A stretch of 64,000 bases of DNA, taken from assembly GCA_016291185.1 (NCBI GenBank), contig JAEFAI010000006.1, positions 1 to 64,000 of the forward strand. Direction: 5' to 3'. This DNA is from Bacteroidales bacterium. Its GTDB lineage: Bacteria; Bacteroidota; Bacteroidia; Bacteroidales; UBA932. Position 1 is the first letter of the stretch; each line of letters starts with the position of its first letter. The translations under genes and the position numbers were made by a program. Positions 27,972 to 36,227 of the stretch are shown here, piece after piece. A model generated the notes under the pieces. That model ran no database searches. It was not told the DNA's origin and saw only the letters and a list, made by a program, of their open reading frames with translations.

Positions 27972-28100
27972 TTTAAAAACGGGTTACGCTCACGCGGAAC
28001 CCGTTTCCCACAATACAATTAACCAAAATCTACCACCCGATTTGTTGCGAAGTGGCGAGCCACGGGTGAGTGCCCGCCATAGGAGAGTTATTCTAGTTTG
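27972..28100 (-). ncRNA. Candidate small RNA on the minus strand, next to susD copy 2
   Basis: A -7 element TACCTTTG lies at 28107-28114 on the minus strand. About 95 nt downstream on that strand is a hairpin (27977-28006, stem AAACGGGTT/AACCCGTTT) followed by TTAAATT, a good minus-strand terminator. The roughly 125-nt transcript would hold a CGGG..CCCG stem and a 16-codon reading frame from ATG at 28080, which may or may not be translated. No -33 element is obvious. Bacteroides loci are known to carry small RNAs beside susC genes. Direct evidence of transcription is lacking. Confidence 0.4.
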
Positions 28101-28114
28101 ACGATACAAAGGTA

Positions 28115-28330
28115 TTTCTTTTTTTTGGACGGAATTTTCACGCATAGATCAATTATAACTAATTCTGTTTCAAAATGGCAGATTATGCGGATTTGGTCAA
28201 TTCTCTGTTCTTTCGTTTTTGAGTGCCTGTCTTTCAATTTTACATCTTCGTTGGAAAATTAGTAGGTTATCGCTTCAAAATTGTTTAATAAATGATTATA
28301 TTTGAGAGATTAACCGTTTAATAACCACTC
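28115..28330 (+). promoter_or_regulatory. AT-rich upstream region and promoter of the GH9 gene
   Basis: About 215 nt without a gene. A -7 element TATATTTG lies at 28297-28304, 26 nt before the ATG. The rest is AT-rich compared with the genome and holds no obvious direct repeat like the one at 17626-17658. I see no other feature in it. Confidence 0.5.
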
Positions 28331-30997
28331 ATGAAACGTATCCTCCTTTTATTGTCCCTTCTGTCGCTGGGCGCAGCCGCGTCCGGGCAGGGTCTTCGTC
28401 TGAACGAGTACGAAGTTTTTGAAGAAAACGGCATCTCGGTGCTGGTCTACAGCAACCAGTACAACGGCATGTTCTGCGACGAGAAGACCGCCGGCTTGGA
28501 GCTCATCCAGCACGGCGAGCGCATCGTCACGGGTGGCGGCATCCGCCTGATGGACACGCCGGAGCAGTGGGATATCTATCCGGACATCCTGCGTCGCGAC
28601 CTGGACCGCTCCCGGCAGACCGTGGACATGACCTTCGAATATCCGGACTACGCCTTCCGGCCGCGCATTGTCGTGGCTGCGAAGGGGACTGCTTTCACGC
28701 TGAGCGTGTATCTGGACGAGCCGCTTCCCGCAAAGCTGGAAGGCAAGGCGGGCTTGAACCTCGAGTTCTTCCCGGCCAGCTATCACGGCAAGACCGTCTA
28801 TGTGGACGGCAAATCGCTGATCCTGCCGAACTACCCGGCCGGCGATACGCAGATGCGCCCGGTCAGCGAGAAGATCCCGCAGTTCTTCGGCCTTTCGACC
28901 TTCGACGACCGCGGACGCGGGGAGTTCATCGACCCGGAACCGTTTGCCGCAGGCAAGCGCCTGGTGATGGCGCCGGAGGACGACGACCTGCGCGTGGCCG
29001 TGAGCTCGGAGCAGGGGATCTGCCTCTTTGACGGCCGCAACCTCGCGCAGAACGGCACTTTCGTGCTGCGCACCCTGCTGCCTGCCGGCAAGACCGGCAA
29101 GGTGGTGGAGTGGACGGTGCAGCCTTCCTATGATCCGGAATGGGTGCGCCAGCCGAACATCGGCTTCTCGCAGGTCGGCTACACGCCGGGCCAGAAGAAG
29201 GTAGCCGTGCTGGAGCTCGACCGCCGCGACCCGGTGGCCGCGACCGCCCGCATCTGGCGCATCGCCGAGGACGGTTCCCGCCAGCTGGCGAAGGAGGTCT
29301 CCGTGACGGAGTGGGGCGTCTATAACCATCGCTACAACTATGCCCGCGCCGATTTCTCCGACGTGCGCGAACCGGGCCTCTATTGCATTGAATACAAGGG
29401 CACGCGCACCAATCCGTTCCCGATCGACAAGGACGTCTATGCCGGCACCTGGTACCCCACGATGGACGTGTGGCTGCCGGTCCAGATGGACCACATGGAG
29501 GTGAACGAGGGCTACCGCATCTGGCATGGCCGCTCGCACATGGACGACGCCCTGCAGGCGCCTCCGGGCTACGAGCAGATGGACGGCTACCGCCAGGGCC
29601 CCGAGACCAACACGAAATACAAGGCCTACGAGCATATTCCGAACCTGGCCGTCGGTGCCTGGTACGATGCTGGCGACTTCGACATCCAGTCCGGTACCGT
29701 GATCGGCCTGACGCAGCAGTTCGCGACACTCTGGGAGGAATTCCGCCCGGAGCGCGACCAGACCTTCATTGATCAGAAGACGCAGTTCGTCGATATCCAT
29801 CGGCCGGACGGCGTGCCCGATGTGATTCAGCAGTGCGAGCACGGCGTGCTGAATATCAATGCGCAGGTGGAGAACATCGGCTTCGTGGCCCAGGGCATCG
29901 TCCAGGGCACGATGCACCAGTACCACCACCTCGGCGACGCTTCCACGATTACGGACAATTTCGTCTATGACCCTTCGCTCGCGCCCTACGAGCAGCGCGG
30001 ACTCTTCACCGGCACGCGCGACGACCGCTTCGCCTTTACGACCAACGGCGCCAATCCTGCCGGGCAGATGTCCACCATTGCTGCGCTCGCGGCCGCTGCC
30101 CGCGTGCTGAAGCCGTATAATCCTGAGCTCGCCGAGCGCTCCCTGAAGAACGCGCTTAAGCTCTGGGAGGAGAACTTCGAGGCGGCCGATCCGGCCCGCA
30201 ATGCCGCGGGCATGGGCTTCGGCGGTTTCGGAATGGGCGGTGACGGCCGCATCACGGCCGCCATCGAGCTTTGGCGGACGACGGGGGAGAGGAAGTATCG
30301 CGACTTCTTCGAGCCGAAGGTGCTCGCGCAGCTCAAGCCGATCGAACTGCCGCAGGGCGGTCGCGTGTGGACCGGTGCTGGCCGCCAGGGCGTGGCCCGC
30401 GGCGTCGAAGTGCCGCAGGGCGAGGCCATCGGTGGCAACGGCGGCTGGGGCCGCATGGGCTTCGGCGGGGTCAACCTGGCCACCGCACTCTCAATCTATA
30501 AGGAGATGGATGCCAGCTTCCAGGCGCAGGTGCGCGCTGCGCTGCCCGCTTACGTCGAGGGCCTGAAGGCCCAGGCGGAGACCACACCGTATGGTGTGCC
30601 CATCTCCGGCCGCAGTTGGGGCGGCAACGAGCAGATTCTGAGCTGGGCCCTGAACTGCTACAATGTCTGGCGGCTCTTCCCGGACGCCATCGATCCCGAG
30701 CTGGTGCTCTCCGGCCTGAATTACCTCTACGGCTGCCATCCGTACAGCAACGAGTCCTTCATCACGGCGGTGGGTGCCAAGACCAAGAAGGTGGCCTACG
30801 GCAACAACCGGGCGGACTACACCGTCATCCCGGGCGGCCTGGTGCCGGGTCTGCTGCTGATGGCTCCGGACTACATGGAGAACAAGGACGACTATCCTTT
30901 TCACTGGGGTGAGAACGAGTGCTGCACCCGCAACGTGGTCCAGCTCGTGACCATCGCCCACGCGGCGGAGGAGATTACGGCGGCTCTCGCTCGCTAA
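28331..30997 (+). CDS. Glycoside hydrolase family 9 (endoglucanase-type) with N-terminal Ig-like domain
   Basis: 888-residue secreted enzyme expected to cut beta-1,4-glucans. Signal peptide about 1-22. An extra N-terminal beta-rich region spans about 25-270. The CelD_N-type Ig-like domain starts near 276 (NIGFSQVGYTPGQKKVAVLE). The (alpha/alpha)6 barrel spans about 370-885. The GH9 base motif DAGDFD has its aspartates at 446 and 449, and a C-terminal ENECCTRN region near 860 holds the likely acid glutamate. A Gly/Met/Phe-rich insertion (MGFGGFGMGGDG) lies near 627-640. It follows the two SusC/SusD units and its own promoter, so it belongs with this locus. The substrate may be cellulose, mixed-linkage glucan or xyloglucan. 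Confidence 0.93.
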   Translation: MKRILLLLSLLSLGAAASGQGLRLNEYEVFEENGISVLVYSNQYNGMFCDEKTAGLELIQHGERIVTGGGIRLMDTPEQWDIYPDILRRDLDRSRQTVDMTFEYPDYAFRPRIVVAAKGTAFTLSVYLDEPLPAKLEGKAGLNLEFFPASYHGKTVYVDGKSLILPNYPAGDTQMRPVSEKIPQFFGLSTFDDRGRGEFIDPEPFAAGKRLVMAPEDDDLRVAVSSEQGICLFDGRNLAQNGTFVLRTLLPAGKTGKVVEWTVQPSYDPEWVRQPNIGFSQVGYTPGQKKVAVLELDRRDPVAATARIWRIAEDGSRQLAKEVSVTEWGVYNHRYNYARADFSDVREPGLYCIEYKGTRTNPFPIDKDVYAGTWYPTMDVWLPVQMDHMEVNEGYRIWHGRSHMDDALQAPPGYEQMDGYRQGPETNTKYKAYEHIPNLAVGAWYDAGDFDIQSGTVIGLTQQFATLWEEFRPERDQTFIDQKTQFVDIHRPDGVPDVIQQCEHGVLNINAQVENIGFVAQGIVQGTMHQYHHLGDASTITDNFVYDPSLAPYEQRGLFTGTRDDRFAFTTNGANPAGQMSTIAALAAAARVLKPYNPELAERSLKNALKLWEENFEAADPARNAAGMGFGGFGMGGDGRITAAIELWRTTGERKYRDFFEPKVLAQLKPIELPQGGRVWTGAGRQGVARGVEVPQGEAIGGNGGWGRMGFGGVNLATALSIYKEMDASFQAQVRAALPAYVEGLKAQAETTPYGVPISGRSWGGNEQILSWALNCYNVWRLFPDAIDPELVLSGLNYLYGCHPYSNESFITAVGAKTKKVAYGNNRADYTVIPGGLVPGLLLMAPDYMENKDDYPFHWGENECCTRNVVQLVTIAHAAEEITAALAR

Positions 30998-31017
30998 TAG
31001 TTTTCCGGACAACCATA

Positions 31018-31044
31018 GTCATTCCGGGCTTGACCCGGAATCTC
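31018..31044. repeat. REP-like palindrome, variant type
   Basis: GTCATTCCGGG CTTGA CCCGGAATCTC: the same GTCAT...ATCTC ends as the other REPs but with a CCGGG core. It lies just after the GH9 stop and 10 nt before a standard copy. Confidence 0.8.
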
Positions 31045-31054
31045 AATATTTAAT

Positions 31055-31085
31055 CGTCATTCGCCGGCTCTGACCGGCGAATCTC
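31055..31085. repeat. REP-like palindrome, copy 2
   Basis: CGTCATTCGCCGG CTCTGA CCGGCGAATCTC. It lies directly upstream of the aminotransferase promoter and is followed by seven T residues, so it may double as a terminator for GH9. Confidence 0.85.
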
Positions 31086-31111
31086 GTTTTTTTATGTATA
31101 TTTGCGATATT

Positions 31112-32305
31112 ATGGAAATATCCCAACGTGCGCAGAATATGCCTTCTTCCCCGATCCGGAAGCTGGCGCCGTACGCCGACGCGGCCAAGCGCAACGGCGT
31201 ACATGTCTATCATCTTAATATCGGCCAGCCGGACATCAAGACCCCGCAGTGCGGTCTCGACGCCCTCAAGGCTGTGGATCGCAGCATCCTGGAGTACAGC
31301 CCTTCCGACGGCTATCTCTCGCTGCGCACCAAGATGGTGCAGTACTACGCAGAGTACGGGATTTACCTTTCTCCGGAGGAGATCATCGTCACCACCGGCG
31401 GCTCCGAGGCGGTGCTGTTCGCGTTCCTGGCGTGCCTGGGGCCGGGCGACGAAGTGATCGTCACGGACCCGTTCTACGCCAACTACATGGCCTTCGCCAT
31501 TTCCGTGGGCGCCGTGATCAAGAGCGTCAAGACGAATATCGAGGACGGCTTCCGCCTGCCCTCCGTGGAGGCGTTCGAGGAGCAGATCACCCCGCGCACC
31601 AAGGCCATCCTCATCTGCAACCCCAACAACCCGACGGGCTACCTCTACACCCGCAAGGAGATGCAGCGCCTGCGCGATATCGTCAAGAAGCACAATCTCT
31701 TCCTGTTCAGCGACGAGGTGTACCGCGAGTTCATCTACACGGGCATGCCGTACATCTCCGCCTTCCACATGGAAGGGATCGAGGAGAACGTCGTGCTGTT
31801 TGACTCCGTGTCGAAGCGCTACTCCGAGTGCGGCATCCGCATCGGCTGCCTCTGCACGAAGAACAAGGCCGTGCGCGACGCGGTGATGAAGTTCTGCCAG
31901 GCGCGCCTGTCCCCGCCGCTGCTGGGCCAGATCGTGGCCGAGGCGTCGCTGAGCGTGCAGAAGGAGTATCTGCACGGCGTGTATGAGGAGTACCTCGAGC
32001 GGCGTAACTTCCTGATAGACGGGCTTAACAAGATCCCTGGCGTGTATTCGCCCATCCCGATGGGGGCCTTCTACACGATGGCGAAGCTCCCCGTTGACGA
32101 TGCCGAGAAATTCTGCATCTGGTGTCTGCGCGACTTCCAGTGGGAAGGCTCCACGGTCATGATGGCGCCCGGCGCCGGCTTCTACACCGAGCCCGGTGAG
32201 GGCCGCCAGGAAGTCCGCATCGCCTATGTCCTTTGCAAAGAGGACCTCGCCAAAGCGCTCGTCGTCCTCCAGAAGGCCCTCGAAGCCTATCCCGGCCGAA
32301 TTTGA
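31112..32305 (+). CDS. Pyridoxal-phosphate aminotransferase, class I/II (aspartate-aminotransferase-like)
   Basis: 397-residue fold-type I transaminase. The PLP-binding lysine lies in SVSKRYSECGIRIG (near 235), with the GSEAVLFAF cofactor segment near 96-104 and ICNPNNPTGYLY near 168-179, both typical of the aspartate-aminotransferase group. I start it at 31112 (MEISQRAQN) because an earlier in-frame ATG at 31094 lies in the -7 element TATATTTG. With that promoter only a few bases upstream of the start codon, the transcript is probably leaderless or nearly so. The amino donor cannot be told from sequence. It has its own promoter and no clear operon partner. Confidence 0.93.
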   Translation: MEISQRAQNMPSSPIRKLAPYADAAKRNGVHVYHLNIGQPDIKTPQCGLDALKAVDRSILEYSPSDGYLSLRTKMVQYYAEYGIYLSPEEIIVTTGGSEAVLFAFLACLGPGDEVIVTDPFYANYMAFAISVGAVIKSVKTNIEDGFRLPSVEAFEEQITPRTKAILICNPNNPTGYLYTRKEMQRLRDIVKKHNLFLFSDEVYREFIYTGMPYISAFHMEGIEENVVLFDSVSKRYSECGIRIGCLCTKNKAVRDAVMKFCQARLSPPLLGQIVAEASLSVQKEYLHGVYEEYLERRNFLIDGLNKIPGVYSPIPMGAFYTMAKLPVDDAEKFCIWCLRDFQWEGSTVMMAPGAGFYTEPGEGRQEVRIAYVLCKEDLAKALVVLQKALEAYPGRI

Positions 32306-32341
32306 TGCGGCCGAACGGCAACTGTTTCCGGCCTTCAGTAT

Positions 32342-32397
32342 CGTCATTCGCCGGCTCCGACCCAACCGTCATTCGCCGGCTCCGACCGGCGAATCTC
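32342..32397. repeat. REP-like palindromes, half copy plus full copy 3
   Basis: A half copy CGTCATTCGCCGGCTCCGACC at 32342-32362 is followed by a full copy at 32367-32397. The full copy covers the last codons and stop of the HD gene on the minus strand. A 16-nt piece at 32309-32324 (GGCCGAACGGCAACTG) matches an arm of element A. Confidence 0.85.
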
Positions 32398-33013
32398 TTT
32401 CTGCATCGAAGATGGCCTCGAACAGCGCTCGGAGGCGGGGCTCGTCGGCGATGAGGGCGCGGAGGGTGGCGAGGCGTCCGGCGTTGGGCGACTCGGGAAT
32501 CCAGAGCCGCAGGTAGCCGCCCTTCGCGTACTTCTCGTGGAGGTGCTCCAGGGTGCGGCGCCAGTGCTCCTCGCGGTCGAGCGAGGGGTAGTGGGCGAAG
32601 CCGAACTGGACGGTGCGCCGGACGATGGTCTCGGGCTCGATCTGCCGGTCGGCCTCGGCGATGATGCGCCCGTAGATGGAGCGGGGCTCGTGGTCGAGCG
32701 AGGCGCGGTGGTCCTCCGCGGCCTGGGCGATGGTCTCGATCTGCTCGGGAGAGAACCAGCGGGGCAGGGCGGCGTCCTCCCGGATGATGCGGCCCGAAAC
32801 CAGGTGGTGCGTGGCGCGGTCCGCGCAGAGACCCGTGTCGTGGAAGGCCGCGGCGGCGTAGATCATGTCGCGATCGACGGGGTAGTAGTCCGCGAGGGTC
32901 AGGGCGTCGCGGATCACGCGCTCGACGTGCGGGCGCTGGTGCGCCTTGTCGAAGGCGTCGTAGCGGGGGAGAATCTCCGTCTCCACGTAGGCTTGCAGTT
33001 CGGATTGGATCAT
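32369..33013 (-). CDS. HD-domain metal-dependent phosphohydrolase
   Basis: 214-residue soluble protein of the HD superfamily. Metal ligands are visible as a first histidine in HQRPHVERV near 24-29, the HD pair in AAAFHDTG near 60, and a later histidine in AEDHRAS near 97. Such proteins hydrolyse phosphoester bonds, often of nucleotides; the substrate is not evident. I start it at 33013 (MIQSELQAYV), since longer readings extend into the divergent gene's promoter. The last eight residues (DSPVGAGE) and the stop codon are encoded by a REP palindrome, so the original C-terminus was probably altered. A TATCTTCG element lies just upstream, divergent from the next gene. Confidence 0.85.
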   Translation of the reverse strand: MIQSELQAYVETEILPRYDAFDKAHQRPHVERVIRDALTLADYYPVDRDMIYAAAAFHDTGLCADRATHHLVSGRIIREDAALPRWFSPEQIETIAQAAEDHRASLDHEPRSIYGRIIAEADRQIEPETIVRRTVQFGFAHYPSLDREEHWRRTLEHLHEKYAKGGYLRLWIPESPNAGRLATLRALIADEPRLRALFEAIFDAERDSPVGAGE

Positions 33014-33053
33014 ACGGAAGCGAAGATACGGAAAAAATTCGCATCTTTGCAGT

Positions 33054-33734
33054 ATGAAACGCATTCTACCCATCATGATGCTGCTGCTTGCGTGCTTCGC
33101 TGCCCTGGCAGGAGAACCGTATAGCTGCACAACGCCCGGCCGCACGCTGACCTATGAGCGGACCAAGGCGAACGGCCGTCTCGAGCGGACCACCACGATG
33201 GAATATACCGCTGTCCGCCGGGTAGGCAATGTCCGTTACGTCGACTGCATCCTCACGGTGCTCGGCCCCGGCGGCGGGGAGCAGTTCGGCGGCCCCTCGA
33301 AGCAAACGACGCTCATCACGGCCGACGGGACTGTGAAGCAGGACCTGGCGGAATCGATGAAGGCCGTGATACACAATGTGTTCCCGGGCGCTTCCCAAAG
33401 CGCTGAAGGCACGCCGGCCATCCTGCCCGCCGACATGAAGCCCGGCGACAAGCTTCCTGACGGCCATGCCGTTGTCAAGACCGGCATCATGACCCACACC
33501 ATGGATATTATCGAGCGGGAAGTGCTCCGGTACGAGCGCATCACCGTGCCCGCGGGCACCTTCGACTGCGTTGTGCTGCGCGAGCACAAGATCGAGCATG
33601 GCATCGGCCGCAACCGCGACACCGTCTGCGAGAACTGGTATGCCCCGGGGATCGGCCCCGTCCGTCACGACTCCTATTATTATAATAACGGCAATCCCTC
33701 TTTCTGTGCGAGGGAAGTCCTGAAAAAGTATTAA
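33054..33734 (+). CDS. Secreted DUF3108-like (TapB-type) envelope protein
   Basis: 226 residues with an N-terminal signal peptide (about 1-19, ending in AALAG), so periplasmic or surface-exposed. The pattern LTYERTKANGRLERTTTMEYT, KPGDKLPDG and GTFDCVVLREH..YAPGIGPVRH is that of the DUF3108-like family common in Bacteroidota. These proteins have a beta-rich fold and unknown function. No catalytic residues are recognisable. The -7 element CATCTTTG ends 4 nt before the ATG, implying a leaderless mRNA. The divergent HD gene shares the short gap, and a YjbH-like gene follows 11 nt later, behind its own -7 element. Confidence 0.75.
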   Translation: MKRILPIMMLLLACFAALAGEPYSCTTPGRTLTYERTKANGRLERTTTMEYTAVRRVGNVRYVDCILTVLGPGGGEQFGGPSKQTTLITADGTVKQDLAESMKAVIHNVFPGASQSAEGTPAILPADMKPGDKLPDGHAVVKTGIMTHTMDIIEREVLRYERITVPAGTFDCVVLREHKIEHGIGRNRDTVCENWYAPGIGPVRHDSYYYNNGNPSFCAREVLKKY

Positions 33735-33745
33735 CTTTGCAGGAT

Positions 33746-35029
33746 ATGAATATGTTCCACCGGCTTTTGGTCCTCCTGCCGCTGCTGACGCCGCTCGCGT
33801 CGGCGGGCCAGGCGCCGTCCGACAGCCTCACGCTGGGGGAGTCCCGCGTCGAGGCGGCGGCCCGTCGGCTGGTGGAGGCCGGATTCACGAACGTGCGTGC
33901 GGTGGAGACGGCCTCCTTCACGGCCTTCACGGTGGAGAATGACTACTACAAGATCCCGGCCGAGGGCTTCGCCCGCGCCGTGCAGATCCTGGAGGGCGCC
34001 GGACTCGACGAGTCCAAGCCGGTGAAGCTCATCGGCACCTCCTACAAAGTCCCTGAAGTCACGATCAGCTACAACCCCTCCGAGGGACGCTGGCAGACGA
34101 CCAAACGCCTGGATGCTTCCTGGGACGCCGTGCGCAAGCAGCCGATGCTGAATAATTCCTTCGGCAAGGTGGACATCAACGTCTATCCGCAGGTCAGCCT
34201 GATGAACCTGATCATCACGCAGGTGTATCAGTCGCTCTGGCAGATCAGCCCGGCGCTCGAGGTGCCGCTCTGGCCGGGAGCGAAATTCAGCTACCAGGTT
34301 AAGATCCCTATCGTGAACGACGGCTACGGCCTCACGGAGAGCCTGCCGCATCCGGGCTTCATTACCCTGTCGCAGCGCTTCCGCGATCCGTGGCATCTGA
34401 ATGTCCTCGGTAAGGTCACGCTGGGTATCTTCAATTCCAACTACATGGGTGCTTCGCTGGAACTGGCCTACTGGTTCCCCAACGAGCGCTTCTGGGTTGA
34501 CACGAAGATGGCCTACCTGGACCAGGTGCGCTTCGGCCCCTCGCTCGTCGCTGTCGATGGTGTCCGCAAGAAGGGCCCGCTGCCCGAATGGCTGGCCGGC
34601 TTCTGGTTCCACCCGAACGCCGTGCCCAATTGGCGCTTCATCTGGAACGTTGCGGCCAATTACTACTGCCCTGCACTGCAGACGCAGTTCACGCTGCGAT
34701 TCGAGCGCTACCTGCTCCGGGATTACGGCTTTAAGTTCGAGATGATCAGGCATTTCCGCCACTGCTCGATCGGCTTCTACGCGATGAAGGGTCTGGATCG
34801 CGCCGCCCACACCAACGGCGGCTTCCGTTTCCAGATCGCCCTGCCGCCCTACCGGGCCCGCCGCTATGGCTATGTCCCCCGGATTACGACCTCCGGACAG
34901 ATGGGTATGAGCTACAACGCCAACAACGAGCGATACTATTATAGGGAGATCCGTTCGGAGGCTTCGGACAACATCATGTCGAAGAACTACTACAATCCTT
35001 ATTATATAGGAGCGGCCCTGAACCGATAG
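33746..35029 (+). CDS. Outer-membrane beta-barrel protein, YjbH-like
   Basis: 427 residues. Signal peptide about 1-19 (LLPLLTPLASAG). An N-terminal segment, RLVEAGFTNVRAVETASFTAFTVENDYYK, resembles the repeated YjbH domain. From about residue 140 on, short alternating hydrophobic strands rich in aromatic residues (ANYYCPALQTQFTLRFERYL, IGFYAMKGLD, GGFRFQIALPPYR) indicate a barrel. YjbH proteins are linked to exopolysaccharide export in enterobacteria, but no polysaccharide synthesis genes are here. The start at 33746 is chosen since TAACTTTG, a -7 element, overlaps the earlier ATG at 33737. Family assignment is by pattern and moderately sure. Confidence 0.6.
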   Translation: MNMFHRLLVLLPLLTPLASAGQAPSDSLTLGESRVEAAARRLVEAGFTNVRAVETASFTAFTVENDYYKIPAEGFARAVQILEGAGLDESKPVKLIGTSYKVPEVTISYNPSEGRWQTTKRLDASWDAVRKQPMLNNSFGKVDINVYPQVSLMNLIITQVYQSLWQISPALEVPLWPGAKFSYQVKIPIVNDGYGLTESLPHPGFITLSQRFRDPWHLNVLGKVTLGIFNSNYMGASLELAYWFPNERFWVDTKMAYLDQVRFGPSLVAVDGVRKKGPLPEWLAGFWFHPNAVPNWRFIWNVAANYYCPALQTQFTLRFERYLLRDYGFKFEMIRHFRHCSIGFYAMKGLDRAAHTNGGFRFQIALPPYRARRYGYVPRITTSGQMGMSYNANNERYYYREIRSEASDNIMSKNYYNPYYIGAALNR

Positions 35030-35053
35030 AAATCGGTCAATATTCTGAAATAT

Positions 35054-35085
35054 TTTGCTTTTTAATGAATTTTATTGTACCTTTG
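35054..35085 (+). promoter_or_regulatory. Promoter of the His-rich-tail lipoprotein gene
   Basis: TTTG at 35054-35057 and TACCTTTG at 35078-35085, 20 bp apart, match the Bacteroidota -33/-7 consensus closely. The leader is about 90 nt long, unlike the short leaders of neighbouring genes. Confidence 0.7.
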
Positions 35086-35179
35086 TCGGTTGGAGGGTAG
35101 TATGTCCTGACGTGACGTACGTCTTTCCGCAGGTAATTAATTGATAATAAGTTTAATGTTTAATATTTATTTTAAAGAA

Positions 35180-36181
35180 ATGAAAAAGTTTATTTCTCTC
35201 ATTGCGTTAGTTGGTGTGTTCGCCGCTTGCGAGCCTGAGAACCTTCAGACCGCTTTCACTGTGAACAATGCCACCGCTACGATCACTGTGACGCCGGCCA
35301 GCGCCGATCCTAATTTCAACGCTGCCGCAGTTACGTATGACTATGAGTGGTCCACTGGTGACACTGCTAAGGGTGTTGGTAACACCACGATGGAAATCTC
35401 CGGTGATCCTGCTATTGAGGCTGGTTACGTTAAGGTGACCGCTTATTATGAGGGTGCTAAGTCTGCGACCGAGATGGTTAGCTTCCCGAAGCTCTATGCC
35501 GGTATGAACGTGGCTCTGTCCGTTACTGTTTTCCTTCCTTACAATGCTGGTGACTACACCCTGAGCGTTAAGAAGGGTGAGCCTAACGTGGATGTCGAGG
35601 TTTATGGCCTCCAGGCTACTCATAACCACGGCTATGGCACTCCTGTGGAGTTCACCGTGAAGTGCACCTACGATGAGAAGGAGTACAGCTTCAAGAAGAA
35701 CCTCAAGATGGTGGAGAACGCCAGCGAGTTCCTTCTCGAGGATACCTACACCTGGAAGGTTTACTCCGGTACCGAGAATTGCGGGGACTATAAGTATGTG
35801 TACAAGACTGACGATTTCAAGCAGCTTGCTCAGCTTACTTATGAGGGTTACGTCAAGAACTTCAAGGGTATCAACTACATCAGCCAGTCGATGGATTTCG
35901 TTGTCAGCGCCTGGGCTCTCTACAACGTGGTTAACCCTGAGTTTACGTTGACTATTCCTTGCTCCGTCATCGCTACCCCGAATGGTAACGATCCGAAGAT
36001 CAATGTTCCTATCGCTACCTTCTCCATCAAGGAAAAGATTTCTTCTGCCAAGAAGGAAGAGGTCGCTCACCCGGATCACGCCAGCCACTATGACAAGGGC
36101 CACGGCCACTATACTCACGATGGTCACTATGTTCACGGTGACAACAACAACGCTGGTGGTGGTATCATCGCTGCCGAGTAA
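35180..36181 (+). CDS. Lipoprotein with histidine-rich C-terminal tail (DUF3869-like)
   Basis: 333-residue putative lipoprotein: signal peptide ending in FAAC (cysteine near 17) after MKKFISLIALVGV. The body consists of beta-rich repeats (TATITVTPASADPNFNAA) that recall DUF3869-type Bacteroidota surface proteins, an assignment I hold loosely. The last 45 residues hold about 12 histidines in HxH-type patterns (HPDHASHYDKGHGHYTHDGHY), suggesting metal binding. Codon use favours GCT, GGT and GTT, unlike most neighbours but like the OmpA gene next to it, which hints at high expression. The start at 35180 gives the lipoprotein signal. A strong promoter with a long leader precedes it. Confidence 0.7.
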   Translation: MKKFISLIALVGVFAACEPENLQTAFTVNNATATITVTPASADPNFNAAAVTYDYEWSTGDTAKGVGNTTMEISGDPAIEAGYVKVTAYYEGAKSATEMVSFPKLYAGMNVALSVTVFLPYNAGDYTLSVKKGEPNVDVEVYGLQATHNHGYGTPVEFTVKCTYDEKEYSFKKNLKMVENASEFLLEDTYTWKVYSGTENCGDYKYVYKTDDFKQLAQLTYEGYVKNFKGINYISQSMDFVVSAWALYNVVNPEFTLTIPCSVIATPNGNDPKINVPIATFSIKEKISSAKKEEVAHPDHASHYDKGHGHYTHDGHYVHGDNNNAGGGIIAAE

Positions 36182-36227
36182 TTCGGATTCGCGTTCCTTT
36201 GTTTAACGAAATTAAAAGATTCAAGAT

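Noticed and set aside
11641..28035. The 14-mer CCAAAATCTACCAC occurs at about 11640 (GH97 leader) and 28023
   Set aside because: A shared 14-mer is expected by chance a few times in 64 kb; no longer similarity surrounds it.
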